A model generated the notes under the pieces. The model saw only the letters and a program-made list of their open reading frames with translations, made no database searches and had not been told where the DNA came from. From Trichostrongylus colubriformis (Eukaryota; Nematoda; Chromadorea; Rhabditida; Trichostrongylidae), in contig OZ022258.1 in the NCBI GenBank assembly GCA_963978905.1, forward strand, positions 53,862,591 through 53,926,590: a stretch of 64,000 nucleotides of DNA, read 5' to 3'. Both the position numbers and the translations under genes were made by a program. This document shows, one piece after another, positions 11,324 through 22,177 of this stretch; the first letter of the stretch is position 1, and every line of letters begins with the position of its first letter.

Positions 11324-12123
11324 GATGATGATTCTGATGAACAAACCCTTACTGAAGTTCTGGAAAAGAGCCAAATTGAGAAACAAAGAAGGTGTGTTCA
11401 TCAGAAGCCATTTCGAAAAGTAGCACTTCCGAGTTAGCGTTGGAAATACTCAGCAAAGTGAATATCTTTTGTTAATTTTCTAACCGTTCCTGTATTTCCG
11501 CATATAGGACACGAGAAATTCCGGAGTTCAAAGCGGTAAACGCCGTGTAACCGGAGAGAAATCAGTTTCAGCGATTCTCCTGTTCCAAAATGAGTTTTTT
11601 CCGCTACTTCCCGGTAAATCTTTATAATCCTCCACTAAACTTGCATGGATTTTGTGTCAGGATTCGAACATTATCTCTGAATGACGTCGACTACACTGCA
11701 AATTTTGAAAGTAGATTTTCTAATAAATGTACCGCTGCTTCGTTTGTGAGCCACAAGGTTTCCAAGAGCCGTACTTGTTCTTTCGCTTTTCAGATTGAGC
11801 AAACAGCCGTCAGCAGCAACGCATTACCCTCATAATCGATGGCTGTACAGCTACTCACGTGCCCTCAGGCAACTTTTCTTTTGTTTGTCCTTTTCCTGAC
11901 ACTCATTGCTTTCTTTGAGGTTTTCCTTCGACATTCAGGCGTCATCATCCAAACCTGATCATGATCTTGATGCTGCTGAGAACAATGGAAATAGACAGGA
12001 AGTCATTTCGCCCGATGCAACGGTTGGATGATATTGTCTTTATTTTTTATTCTATATGTGACACCATTGGTTAGCCTTTTCTTATAAACTAATTGAACCA
12101 TTTTTTAGAACGCTGTCCAGTGA
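11324..12123 (+). CDS. Unrecognised gene, 3' exons (acidic, low-complexity protein)
   Basis: Four candidate exons join in one frame: 11324-11391, 11508-11535, 11939-12022 and 12109-12123, the last ending in TGA. Every junction has AG before and GT after the exon (GTGTGT, GTAAAC, GTTGGA). The predicted C-terminus starts with DDDSDEQTLTEVLEKSQ, continues with a basic stretch, then an Asp/Asn/Ser-rich part (SSSKPDHDLDAAENN) and ends PDATNAVQ. Composition is charged and probably disordered; no domain recognised. The 5' end was not found. It lies in the palindrome spacer, so it appears once. Evidence is splice signals, phase and protein-like composition only. Confidence 0.42.
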
Positions 12124-12639
12124 AACAATCGTTAATGCATCCGGTTTTTAGCTTTCGAGGGAAAATCGCTACAGTAACATAAACGGTGCTGTTGATGGGA
12201 TTCTCTGCAGGCGCGGTAAAAGAAGAATAAAAAAGAGGCAAAGAAATACCGATATTTCTATGAAGAAGTGCGCTTCTACATGTTCGCTATTTGCTGTGGT
12301 ACGATTTTTGTTCAGCCTGTACTGTAGATGGAAGTTGTGTAGGGTAACAAGTTCTTTTACGGTGCATTTTACAATTATGAAAGAATATGACGATGTGGAC
12401 GCAAAGGTCATCTTGTACACAGCTTTCATTATTTCATTATGATTATTTGATTATTGTCTTTCATATCAAACTAAGGTAATAAGGCGTAGGTCCTCGTAGA
12501 TCCCTCCAACGGGAGATTTGTCACAGGTATTGCCAGCCATTTACTTCCACTCGTGCCACGGTATCTTGTCAAACTGTCAGTTTTGAAGTATGAGAAGTCA
12601 CGTCTTCTCCTTGCGAAATGATGGCTCAAGTGAGATATG
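12124..12639. other. Spacer between the unrecognised gene and the right arm
   Basis: AT-rich. Short overlapping frames on both strands at 12169-12442 have no protein-like character. Nothing assigned. Confidence 0.4.
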
Positions 12640-13174
12640 GTTATAGTCCTACTCCTTCCATTTTGAAGTCAGCTTAAGAAACGGCTCTTTTGAGTGAGAA
12701 ATGGAAAACAGTAGAAAGGCATGAAATATACGAGCTCATTGATATCTTCGATTTTAGAAGAATGCTGGTAATAAAAATCACGCTACATCGTATGATTCAA
12801 ATCAAGAATTGCTCCCAAAGGACTGCTCGTATTCAAGCCAATTATACGTCCTCGATGATTTCCGGCTGTAAAAAGTTGAACAATCAAAGGTTTGTTGCTG
12901 GTGTACATTGGTAGTCACTGATAGGGAAGGGTTTTTAACTTTGGGGTGCTTGGGTGCTCATTACAAAGTGGAAAACAGAACTGCGACGTGTCGTTCCGTT
13001 GAGATGTAAACTCTCTCAGATACCCGCTATTTCTTATAAGCGTTCAAAACGCTATCGATACAACTAGGTATCCACTCATAATTACGGAAGCAGGAACCTT
13101 TACTGGTTGAGGTGTGAGTTGTCGCAAGCTTTCTCTAAAGCGAAATTCGTGGCGGAAAAGGGTTTTGACATATA

Positions 13175-14423
13175 TTAGCTCGTGGCAAAAATAATGACTG
13201 ATTTCGCACCCACTATGTTCCACTGACCATAATTCATTAAAAACTTAGGCAAATATAGTCATTTAATAATTTATCGTTCGGAAGTACATTTTTCGAGCTA
13301 TCGGAAAAATTTTCCCGTTCTCTACCACCATTTCTTCTACGATTTTGGGTCACCCGCGAAGACGCTGTCAAGACCCCAAATCCGACTCATTGTGCTTCAC
13401 AAGTACAATTTCGGCCATGATGTTGCGGAAGTAGCTAGGTATAGCACTAACGCATGGGGCGAAGGTACTACAAATGAGCGCACCCCGCGTAGGTGGTGAC
13501 ACGTTCCGAAATGGGGAATTCAATCTGAAAAATCAGGAGGGACGCGGTCGGCCATCGAGAGTTAAAGATGACGAATTCAAGGCACCGATAGAAGCCACCC
13601 CAAAAGCATCCACAAGAAAAATTGCTGAAGGGCTGGAGGCTGACTTCAAAACTATAGCACGTCATTTGAAGAAAATTGGGAAGGTAAGAAAAGAACTTGA
13701 CAAGTGGTCCCACATGAGTTGACTAAACACTAGCAATCTCGTGGTCTCGAAGTCTGTTTGTCTCATCTTTTACGGAACAAAAGCGATCCTTTTCTGCAGC
13801 GCATTGTGACGTGTGACGAAAAGTGGATTCAGTACTACAATAGACGACGGTTAGGACAGTATTTGAATCACAACGAAGATTCTAGACATTTTCTAAAGCA
13901 GGAGTTGCACCAAAAAAAGGCCATGGAGACTGTTCGGTGGTTTACAGCCGGTTTGATCCACCACAGCCTCCTGGGTCCCGGAGAAACCATCACAGCGGAG
14001 AAGCACTGTGAGGAAATGCAGTAAGAATTGCATCGGATTCAAACGGCATTATTCAACAGCAAGGGCGCGATCCTACTCCATGACAACGCCCAACTGCATG
14101 TTTCATTGATAGCCACAAAAAAAAACCGATGAAGTTGGGACATAAATTTTCGACCATCCTCCATACTCACCAGACCTATTCCCTACGGATTATCGCTTTC
14201 GCAAGCATCTCAAAATTTTCTTACGCGAGGAGAAAAGGCATTCAACGATTTTGTCCATATCAGAACTCCAGAATCATGCTGCCGAAATATTTAAACTGCC
14301 CTCTCGTTGTCAGAAGTGTTGATTCTTTCGGTCATTATTTCGATTGAACCGCAACATTTTGAAGCGAGTTATGATACTCTAAAATATATGCTTCAAATGT
14401 TCTTTATTTTTGCCACGACCTAA
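13175..14423 (+). mobile_element. Decayed mariner transposon, right arm
   Basis: Mirror copy of the left-arm mariner, 1249 bp, with a TA at 13173-13174 next to the TTAGCTCGTGGC end and the inverted end at about 14404-14423. Transposase fragments are at 13474-13722 (identical in protein to the left copy) and 13758-14024 (first catalytic Asp in TCDEKW), continuing in shifted frames to LLHDNAQLH and YSPDLFPTDY near 14070-14190. It has frameshifts and stops, so it is a pseudogene. The element is of the mariner DD34D class, distinct from the Hsmar1-like one at 20.9 kb. Confidence 0.9.
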
Positions 14424-14747
14424 TGAAGAGAAAACGCTTATTGAGCTTGGGGAAGAAGCATGTAGGACAGCCTGATGACCGCTTCTGACGACCTTTTCAA
14501 CAGTTTCACTTTTCATTATTTTTTGATAATTGTGTTGTTTGACATAAAGATGTTGAATAAAGGGAATTGCGCCGAAACGAGGTCGTTCTTTTTCTCCTTC
14601 TGAAGATTCACTAAAACCTCACACGTCATACGAATGCTGACTTTCTAGATAATTTTGAGGCAATCATCGTACATATACCTCTCTGAATAGCAGTGTGAGA
14701 ATTTGGTTTATATCAGTCTGATGCTCTTACTGACAAAATAAGTTCAA

Positions 14748-15122
14748 GTGTTTCAGTGTCCACCTACACAAGAAAGTGTTAGTGCGTCCTCGTCAGTAGT
14801 GGATATCGAGAAGTTAGCTCTCAGTAAGCAACAGGAGATTGAAACACTTATTCAGTCTCTCGTAACAAGGGAGCTTAATTGCGTCATACAATTTGCTCGT
14901 GGTTGCTCGTATACGGTTTCCATAACACCGAGAAGAGTTTATGAATTTCTTGGAACAAAAACCTTCACCCACCCTACATATTGGGCGTTTGAGGTGTTGT
15001 CGCACTATACCGCCCTAACTTTTGAGGGCCGTTTAATACCGTCCAAAACATGCACTTGGCAAGCCTTCATTAAAGGCCAGTTTCAGTCGCTCAAAATTTG
15101 CCATAGAATTCTTTTAGAGTAG
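14748..15122 (+). CDS. Unrecognised 124-codon open frame, right arm
   Basis: Mirror copy of the left-arm frame, convergent with the 3' end of the right astacin gene. It keeps the same length and stop position, with three residue differences (Arg4/Cys, Pro7/Thr, Ile123/Leu). The acceptor-like TTTCAG at about 14749-14756 would make it a terminal exon read TGT CCA CCT onward. No upstream exon was identified. No family recognised. Confidence 0.3.
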   Translation: MFQCPPTQESVSASSSVVDIEKLALSKQQEIETLIQSLVTRELNCVIQFARGCSYTVSITPRRVYEFLGTKTFTHPTYWAFEVLSHYTALTFEGRLIPSKTCTWQAFIKGQFQSLKICHRILLE

Positions 15123-15342
15123 AAGAAGGTTTTTTGATCGAGAGCTTGTCTCTTGATGAGAGACGCGATGTGAACCACGAGCAATCAGAGAGCAAGAACT
15201 TATCCCCTCAATATTCGCCAACCTTCGTAGAAAATGCAAGGCTCTCGTGCCCGAAAGCTTTTATACAAAAATGAGAGGAAACTGATTGATCGGCAAAACA
15301 GCAGCGATGCCAAGTTTATTATCGCAAGCAAGTTTAAAAAAA

Positions 15343-18300
15343 TCAACAAAAGCCGCATGCCTTCGGACATATCTTCATCATGGTAGCTGGAGAAATCTTC
15401 ATTCTGCCGCAGAAACCTGAAGCCACGAGCGAAGGACAGCTGGAAATACAACCAAGTTTTCTGAAGCTAAAAATTATTGAAGTTACAAGGGTTCTCACGA
15501 AGGGCTGTCCTCGCATTTGAAGCCTGTTCCTGTGAGTATGGGAGAAGGAGTAGATTTCATAGCTGGTTTCGCTGTTGTAATTCTTTCTATGGCAGAAGAT
15601 GGAGTAGGTCCTACTGGTGGTTTCTTCGTTGTAGTGGGGTGAGGATCAGGAGCAGCTGTTCGGGAAGTAGTGTCAGAGTCTGATTTTGATCTGTCGCTTG
15701 TTTTAGGCACTGAATGCTTTTGTTTGCATCGATCGAACCATAAGTAGAGCGAAAAATTATAAAAAAAAGTACCGTGTCGGTATTCAAGAACAGTCTTCGT
15801 GGTTCCAGATCTGCTATAGGTTATTATCGGAACACGATTAGTGTATGAGCGAAGTGTCGTTCCAGCAGCTTTATGTGAGCAGAACCTCCAATTAATTTTC
15901 TCAGATAGTTAAAAAAATCTTGAGAATATAGTTAATATCATAACTACGGTGAAAGTCACTGCATAGGTTGCTCAAGTACAGCAAAAAGTGAGCCAATCAC
16001 GTTCATTGAAGGCACTTTTGAAAAATTTTTGAACGTTATATACTCTTTATATTTACAACGACCGTACCTGTAGCCAGTCAGCGTCTGATCTTTATTAGTC
16101 TTAATCTCCACACCAGCATAGACACATCCGTCAATAGAAACTCCCATTTCGAACTCTACCAACCTTACTTCGATCTCAGTTCCTAGAGGGGACTGCAAAG
16201 ACCAAGTATATAATAAACAATGGCCTCCGAGCAATTTCGATGGTAATCGTAAGGCAGACAGAGTTACTAGAAACGTTCATGAAGTTGGTCAATATCAAGT
16301 CTGCGCCATTCTTCATATATTTTATAAATACAAAAAATTTTTATAAAATGCTAGGCATACTTCAATCCAGTAGTTGCATGTCTCGTAGTCTTCCACCTCA
16401 TCACTACCACGGCCAACTACATCTTCGAATCTTATCCAGGCAGGTGTAGATTTGATTGTCCTGCCACATTCTTGTGGCTAAAGATAATAAGATAATGCTT
16501 CTTTGAATCTACTTGACCATTCACGTTTTCTTTTGACTCACTCTTTCGTTGCATAGCCTTCCACCGTACCCTCCAGGGCAGACACACTTCTGACAGTCTC
16601 GAGGGTGAGGGAATCCACCATTCTGGCAACTAGCTGATCTGGCAGGAGGGCAGTTTTCTGAAACATGTAATTAAAAGGGGTTGGAAACTGTCGTTGTTTC
16701 CCGTGTTACATGCCTTTGGACCTAATGTATCAGCACAATTAAAGCCATGCTGGGAAGCAATCATGATTGCGGCAAATCAGTGAATAATTAAGTGCATCTG
16801 TATTAGCTCGTGAAAACTCTGTGACTTTAACTTTCGTGGATCGACAACCGCTACAGTTTCTCAAAAGAAATACGTCAAACCTTTGCAATGGTAGTGTTCG
16901 TTGACAAGAGAAAAGTCGGTGAACGAAATGAAAGGAGATCCCAGAGTCTGTTGATACATTTCATCCTTCGGTACAATTGTTGGTAGGCCTTTGGATTTTG
17001 CAATGAATTTAGCTCCACTGATAGTAAATATATTAACAGATGGATTATTCTATGGTCATTTTCTGCACTAAACCTAAGATGAATGTGAGAATGAGGTAAT
17101 CATCACACTAATGTAAGTGAAATGATGCGTTTTTTAAAAACTGCAGCACTAATTTGATTCATTGTAAATGCAAACGTACAAGGTTCCGCCATAGTGCATA
17201 ACGCTGCCATAGTCGTACTTCACATTGTAATTGTCGGTTCTATCTGACGTCTCTTTGTTGACATCATTTTCGAAGAACACATGAAAAAAACCCTATTCAT
17301 CACAGACGCTGCTTACATAATAATGCGACTGCAACTAAATGCACTGCTTTTCTGAATTTTGAATCTGGGTTCAGAGCATTGCAGCAGCATAGCATTTGAT
17401 AATCAAGGGCCTGGAAACAGATTGTGCCAACAACCACACCCTTTGAAAGATATTAGCCAAGGATGAACAGATTCAGCCCGTTTAATTTCGTTGAAAGCTC
17501 ACGCTTCTTTCTACAGCACTGCAAGACTTTATCGCGGTCAGAGCTCACTATATAATATAGTTATTATTGTTATTATTATTGTTAGATCCTGTCAGTTATC
17601 TCTACACTGGCAATCAGTCGTGCAGCCAAACAAGTGTTAAAGCTTGAGCGTTCAATGCTGCGGTGCACTTGAAATGCACACCACGCGATAATCAGCTTAG
17701 TGGACCTGCCTCCTTAAACCGGTAATTTCTTGGGCAGTATTTAAGTTGCATCCATTTTGGGACACTTCGAAGCGACGTCACGGCGCTACACCTGGTGTGA
17801 CGTTCTCCGACTAAGGAAGTTCAGGGAGTGTGATTGTAATGGGCTCGTGGAGGTATAGACCCGGCATCATGGCGGCTCAAAAAAGATGCAGTGCAGTTAG
17901 TCATTCGAGGAGCTGCTGCCCGAGGAGGTGAGTTAATTCACTTGGTTATCGCGAAGTGTGCCTCCGAATGTGAACGGAAGCGATAGGTTCGTGGAAAACG
18001 GTGGGGCGTGGTTCACAGTAATGGGTGCATTTAATGCTTTTCATGGGCCTTGGCTAATCGGCAGACTCACTGTGAGTGGTCTCTTCGTCGAGCGTGTTGC
18101 ACAGGATCGCTATATCTCACCTGTACGCGTGCATTGTCCCCCCTCTTACAGTGATGACAAACATTCCGCTGCGAAAGTAGTTTTCCGATCTCAATGCCCA
18201 CATTTTTGGTCATTTTCATTAAGTCTTCATGTGCCGCCCTGCTTACAGCATTTTGGCCTTCATAGGTGACATAGAGCTTTTGTGGAGTAGTGCAAATAGC

Positions 18301-19793
18301 GTTATTCGCTACGCATTCTTTTGATCCTAACGGACAAAAACTTTTGCTCTTTTTACATATAATAGCTGGGCACTCACCGTGATAAGATCCATGGCCACAT
18401 AGACGTATTCGTCTCGATCAGTTCGGGAGTGGGTGTGGAATAAACCAAGAGAGTGGCCAATTTCATGTGCAGCAATGCCTGTCGTCTCACAACCGCTCCC
18501 CAGCGAAATTTTTTGTTCGCCGCCGATTCTTCCAACGTTGCTACTACATCCTCTTGCTGGCACCACTATTATTCGATCATGTGCTGAAACAGAAAGATAA
18601 TTTAGAGGCTTTATGCGTCCGTTTTTGTCACGGTCTTGATAAATGCAGAGTGATCTGCATACATACAAGCACAGTACTCCTTTCGGAGCACTGAAAGGGC
18701 CTATGCTGCACCTACTCATCAACTTTGATTGTTATTACCGTGTTGATTTTCCGTGAAATTAACGCATGTATCCTTTTCCCACATTTTTGCTGCTTTCCTG
18801 AAGACACTTTTCACCGCCATACCTGCAGTTTGGTAGCTACTGTTACTTTACAATTGCTTTTCATCATCATGAAAGTACTCACTGGCGGCAGGATGGAAGT
18901 AATAGTTCACTGTTCCTGTCCATAGCGTTTTTGGATAACTCTTGTCCTTGAGTGCTTGACGTTTCCTACGCAGCTTTGGGGTTGATGAGGAATTCATCTC
19001 ACCAACTTGCTCCTCTAATCCTTCTTCGATCTCGTCAATTTGTTCTCTATAACGACACTCCATCAAATGTTGAATAGTGCAGAATGCTACACGTACACTG
19101 TAAGAATTATGTCACGCTGATACAAATCATCGCTGATGGCAGTGTTGTTATTGATTTCGCTGATGGTGTCGCCTTGCGGATTGATTTTGTCCCTATCGAA
19201 AAACCACGCTTTCATATTCTGTAAAATCGACTCTTTGAGGTAGAAATTACGGCAACACCGGCTCAGAGCCCTTCTCGATGAGAACTAGAGATACAGTCAT
19301 CTTCTCTCGGAGACAATTTCTTTACGTATGTCCCATGTGTTTTATGCCATGAAAATGTGTGGTAGCTTATCTGCATCACCTTCATCTTTTCCATAAGTTC
19401 CTTCAAACGTTGCGGTGTCTGCTTCAACGTCTTCACCACTTTTTCCTTCATGTTCTTCAGCTTGCTACGGACTTTGAGGAGAGCCGTATTATTGGTGAGC
19501 TAAATTTGCGTGACAAAATATGCAAATCGCATCCAATCGCAGTTTCAAAAAAAGCAGAGATGTGCCATAGCTTTGCACGCAGTGAACGTAAAAATGGGGT
19601 CCGATGTGGATAATGATATGAGCTATGAGCAGTCATTACTGAATAACCTAACCTTTTTGTATCCCACAACCGTTGCATTCTTGATTGTTGCGCCGACGTG
19701 CTTTGCTCCAGAAACGACTTTACTCAAAAAACTTCCTTCAGACAATCCATCGGCGGCAACGAGCAAGAGTGAGACGAGAAATATAAGCCTCAT
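15343..19793 (-). CDS. Astacin zinc metalloprotease (NAS type), right copy, complete
   Basis: Complete 14-exon gene, 621 codons plus stop. Exons: 19793-19653, 19499-19380, 19218-19097, 19046-18883, 18822-18739, 18583-18378, 17292-17180, 17017-16881, 16657-16542, 16477-16361, 16192-16068, 15885-15773, 15709-15499, 15439-15343. The start ATG opens a signal peptide (MRLIFLVSLLLVAADG). Approximate layout: propeptide to residue 157, astacin domain 158-362 with HEIGHSLGLFH near 250 and SVMHYGG near 312, EGF 363-401, CUB 402-520, Ser/Thr/Pro linker 521-586, ShKT 586-621. Every exon shared with the left copy has the same length. Of 71 linker codons, 8 differ between copies, while the CUB exon at 16192-16068 and the ShKT exon look identical in protein. 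Astacins with EGF and CUB are secreted by hookworm infective larvae (MTP-1 type); a matching role here is inference. Confidence 0.93.
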
Positions 19794-20870
19794 CCTGCAA
19801 TACAACATGTTACCTCTGCACTGTTGAGCAATACTAGGTTGAAGGAAGCTATCATGATGACGCATTCTCTCATAGCTGCATGTCGTGAGAACTCTACTGC
19901 AGCTTTAGTGTCTCACTGGGATGGCCCGTTTTTTACCATTTGATTCAAAGCTTTCATAAATTTATAATCAACTGACGTGGGCTTTCTGATTGGAAGAAAA
20001 GATTTATAGAAGGGCCGATGCATGCTAAAGTCTACGTGAATTGTGGCAAGCTGTAGCACGAAACGATTTGGTAAGGATGATGCACTATATCGTTCTCACA
20101 TCCATTTTATAGCCATATTATCCTACTGCCTTCCTGCTCTTCCCCAAATGTCTGCAACGGCTGAGAAAACATTGAATCATTGTAGTGGGGGAGAAATTTG
20201 CAGAGTATAGCTCTTTGTGAAATTATTTCAATTATTAGTTTATGATTTTCATTCAATTCATGCGCATTTTGAGTTAATTGCAGTTGATCTGTATAATGTG
20301 GTGTGCATGCTCAACACATTATTTTGAGATTCGGCACTTGTTTCCTAAGCTGAGATTCTATCAGGGAGATCTCGCGTAACTCAGTAAAAATCGGGTCAAG
20401 AGCAATGATGGCAACCATGAGCACTACACATATTGTTCCTATCGCCACTAAAAAAACTGAAAACGGTGCCTAACACATCAATCTCTTGAAGTTGTGTTTA
20501 TAATAATGATAAAAAAGATGTTAAACTACTGAAGATAATTGAACTAAAATCTTACAGCGATTCTCAGGGTAAATGCATTTCTCCAACAAAAAAATGGTCG
20601 AAATTATGTTCGCCTACTGACAGAAGGAAGCATGGTCTACGCAGTTCGGAAAGACCTCAATCAGAGTTGTTAGCCTTGGTTCAACGAAATTTCTGGAACA
20701 CCAAGTTGTCTGAGTTACGTGTTGCAGCAGTGCTGTGTCAACTCACTTAGGCTTCATATATTAGTTCAGAATGGTTATCGACAATTATCATGGTCTTGCC
20801 AGTCACTTAAGTCCAATAACCGAGCTAAGATCGTCGTTGATTGAATTTTTCTTCAAGCGCGACTTCTCTA
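19794..20870. other. Upstream region of the right astacin gene
   Basis: About 1.1 kb with no gene seen. It presumably contains the promoter of the right astacin copy, whose start codon is at 19793, but no convincing TATA or trans-splice site could be picked by eye. Confidence 0.4.
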
Positions 20871-22146
20871 TAAGGTTGTTGCAAAACTAATTTCGGTTTC
20901 AAGGTATGTATAAATAAGTAGATTTTTTACCCTGAACTATTCCATCCCAAGGAAAGCCAGGCATACCATTTGGTGGGTTTTTTTCTGCTCTGTCAGAAAC
21001 TTCTATGAATATCGCTCTAAGTTTTCCAGCCGGCCTTTTCCAGGGCTGCGTATAATCATGAACCGACGCGACTATCGAGTCATCATGCTTTATGAGTTTA
21101 AATTGGAACACTCCGCAGCGGAGGCAGCTCGTAATCTCAGCAGTGTTTTTGGGACGAATTGTCCTTGCGAACGAACAGTGGAGCTCTGGTTTAAAAAATT
21201 TGCTTCTGGCGATTTTGATCTCGAAGAGAAGTCGGGTCGCGGCCGCAGGTCATCGCTTAATGATCAAGATTTAAGGAGAGCCGTCGAAGCAAATCCGGAG
21301 ACGAATACTCGTACGTTAGCAGAAGACCTAGGCGTACATTACTCTACAGTGGCCAGACATTTGCTGACAATCGGCAAGGTGAAGAAGATGTCGAAGTGGG
21401 TGCCTCATGACCTGACCGATGAGCAGCGTCTGGCACGTTTCGACCTGCTCTAATCTCCTAGTTCGCCATAAAAATGAGCCATTTGTAAACCGTATTATAA
21501 CTGTAGATGAAAAATGGGTTCTTTATGATAACAGGAAGCGGGGATTAGTCTGGGTAGATAAGGATGCTTCTCCAAAAACTTTTCCTAAACCCGACCTTCA
21601 CCCTAAAAAGGTTGTGATTACTGTGTGGTGGTGTTGTAAAGGTGTAATCCATTACAGTTTCTTGCAACCTGGTCAGCCAGTCACAGCAGAGTCTTACTGT
21701 TGTGATCTGGAGCAAATGTATAGAAAGTTGCAAAAATTGTGGCCGGCGGTGGTGAATAGAGGAGGGCCGATCCTGTTGCAGGACAACCCAAGGCCACACA
21801 CCTCACAAATCACTCGGCAAAAATTGACCCACTTGGTTATAGAAGTTCTCCCTCACCTAGCGTATTCTCCCGACCTTTCCCCAACAGACTATCACTTTTT
21901 TTGAGCCCTCAATCTGCGTCAGAAACAATTTACTAATTTAGACGATGTTGAATGTGCCTTCCTTGACTTCGTTGATTCTCGTGATAGTAGTTTTTATAGT
22001 GAAGGCTTAGATTTATTGCCTGTTCGTCTGCAAAAGTGTGTAGATTCTGATGGTTTTTACTTCGATTAATAAACTTGTGTTTAAGCTGAGTTATAGTAGT
22101 TTGAAGTATGCGGTCCATTCCCGAAATTAATTTTGCAACGACCTAA
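20871..22146 (+). mobile_element. Mariner transposon related to Hsmar1 and hookworm 'bandit'
   Basis: A 1276-bp element bounded by 26-30-bp inverted repeats, left starting TAAGGTTGTTGCAAAACTAA and right the complement of TTAGGTCGTTGCAAAATTAA, with TA duplications at 20869-20870 and 22147-22148. The ends and transposase resemble the Hsmar1/SETMAR group. A hookworm element of this group ('bandit', Ancylostoma caninum) has been described; membership here is inferred from memory of the family. Nearly intact: one frameshift and one stop. Confidence 0.9.
21058..22069 (+). pseudogene. Mariner transposase, one frameshift and one nonsense change
   Basis: About 335 codons. The first part (21058-21453) carries the paired helix-turn-helix DNA-binding region: EHSAAEAARN, then RTVELWFKKF and the GRGRRSS hook-like motif, then YSTVARHLLTIGKVKK and WVPHDL. 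The frame then shifts by one near 21440 and continues with the catalytic core: Asp in TVDEKW, Asp in LLQDNPRPH, Asp in YSPDLSPTDYHFF (DD34D). A TGA at 21903-21905 follows HFF, where family members have an Arg codon, so a CGA-to-TGA change is likely. The frame then runs on to TAA at 22067. Confidence 0.88.
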
Positions 22147-22148
22147 TA

Positions 22149-22177
22149 CTAAATTTTGCAACGACCTAATACTACCC
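22149..22177 (+). repeat. Extra copy of the mariner right terminus
   Basis: The last bases of the element (AATTTTGCAACGACCTAATACT) are repeated directly beyond the TA duplication. The element therefore has two tandem right ends about 23 bp apart, suggesting end slippage or nested insertion. Confidence 0.7.

Larger units (their letters stand above)
12640..19350 (-). repeat. Right arm of the large inverted duplication
   Basis: Mirror image of 1-6730, separated from it by a spacer of about 5.9 kb. Homology to the left arm is traceable from about 12640, where identity is low, outward to about 19350, opposite the window's left edge. Beyond 19350 the right side continues into the first two exons of its astacin gene; the matching left exons would lie outside the window. 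Small indels are scattered, for example a mariner of 1249 bp here against 1274 bp in the left arm. This is a real duplication with accumulated substitutions, not an exact assembly mirror. Confidence 0.9.

Noticed and set aside
1..19350. Palindrome as a pure assembly artefact
   Set aside because: The arms differ by many substitutions and indels, with a divergence gradient, which a mirrored duplicate read would not show. Long-read confirmation would still be useful.
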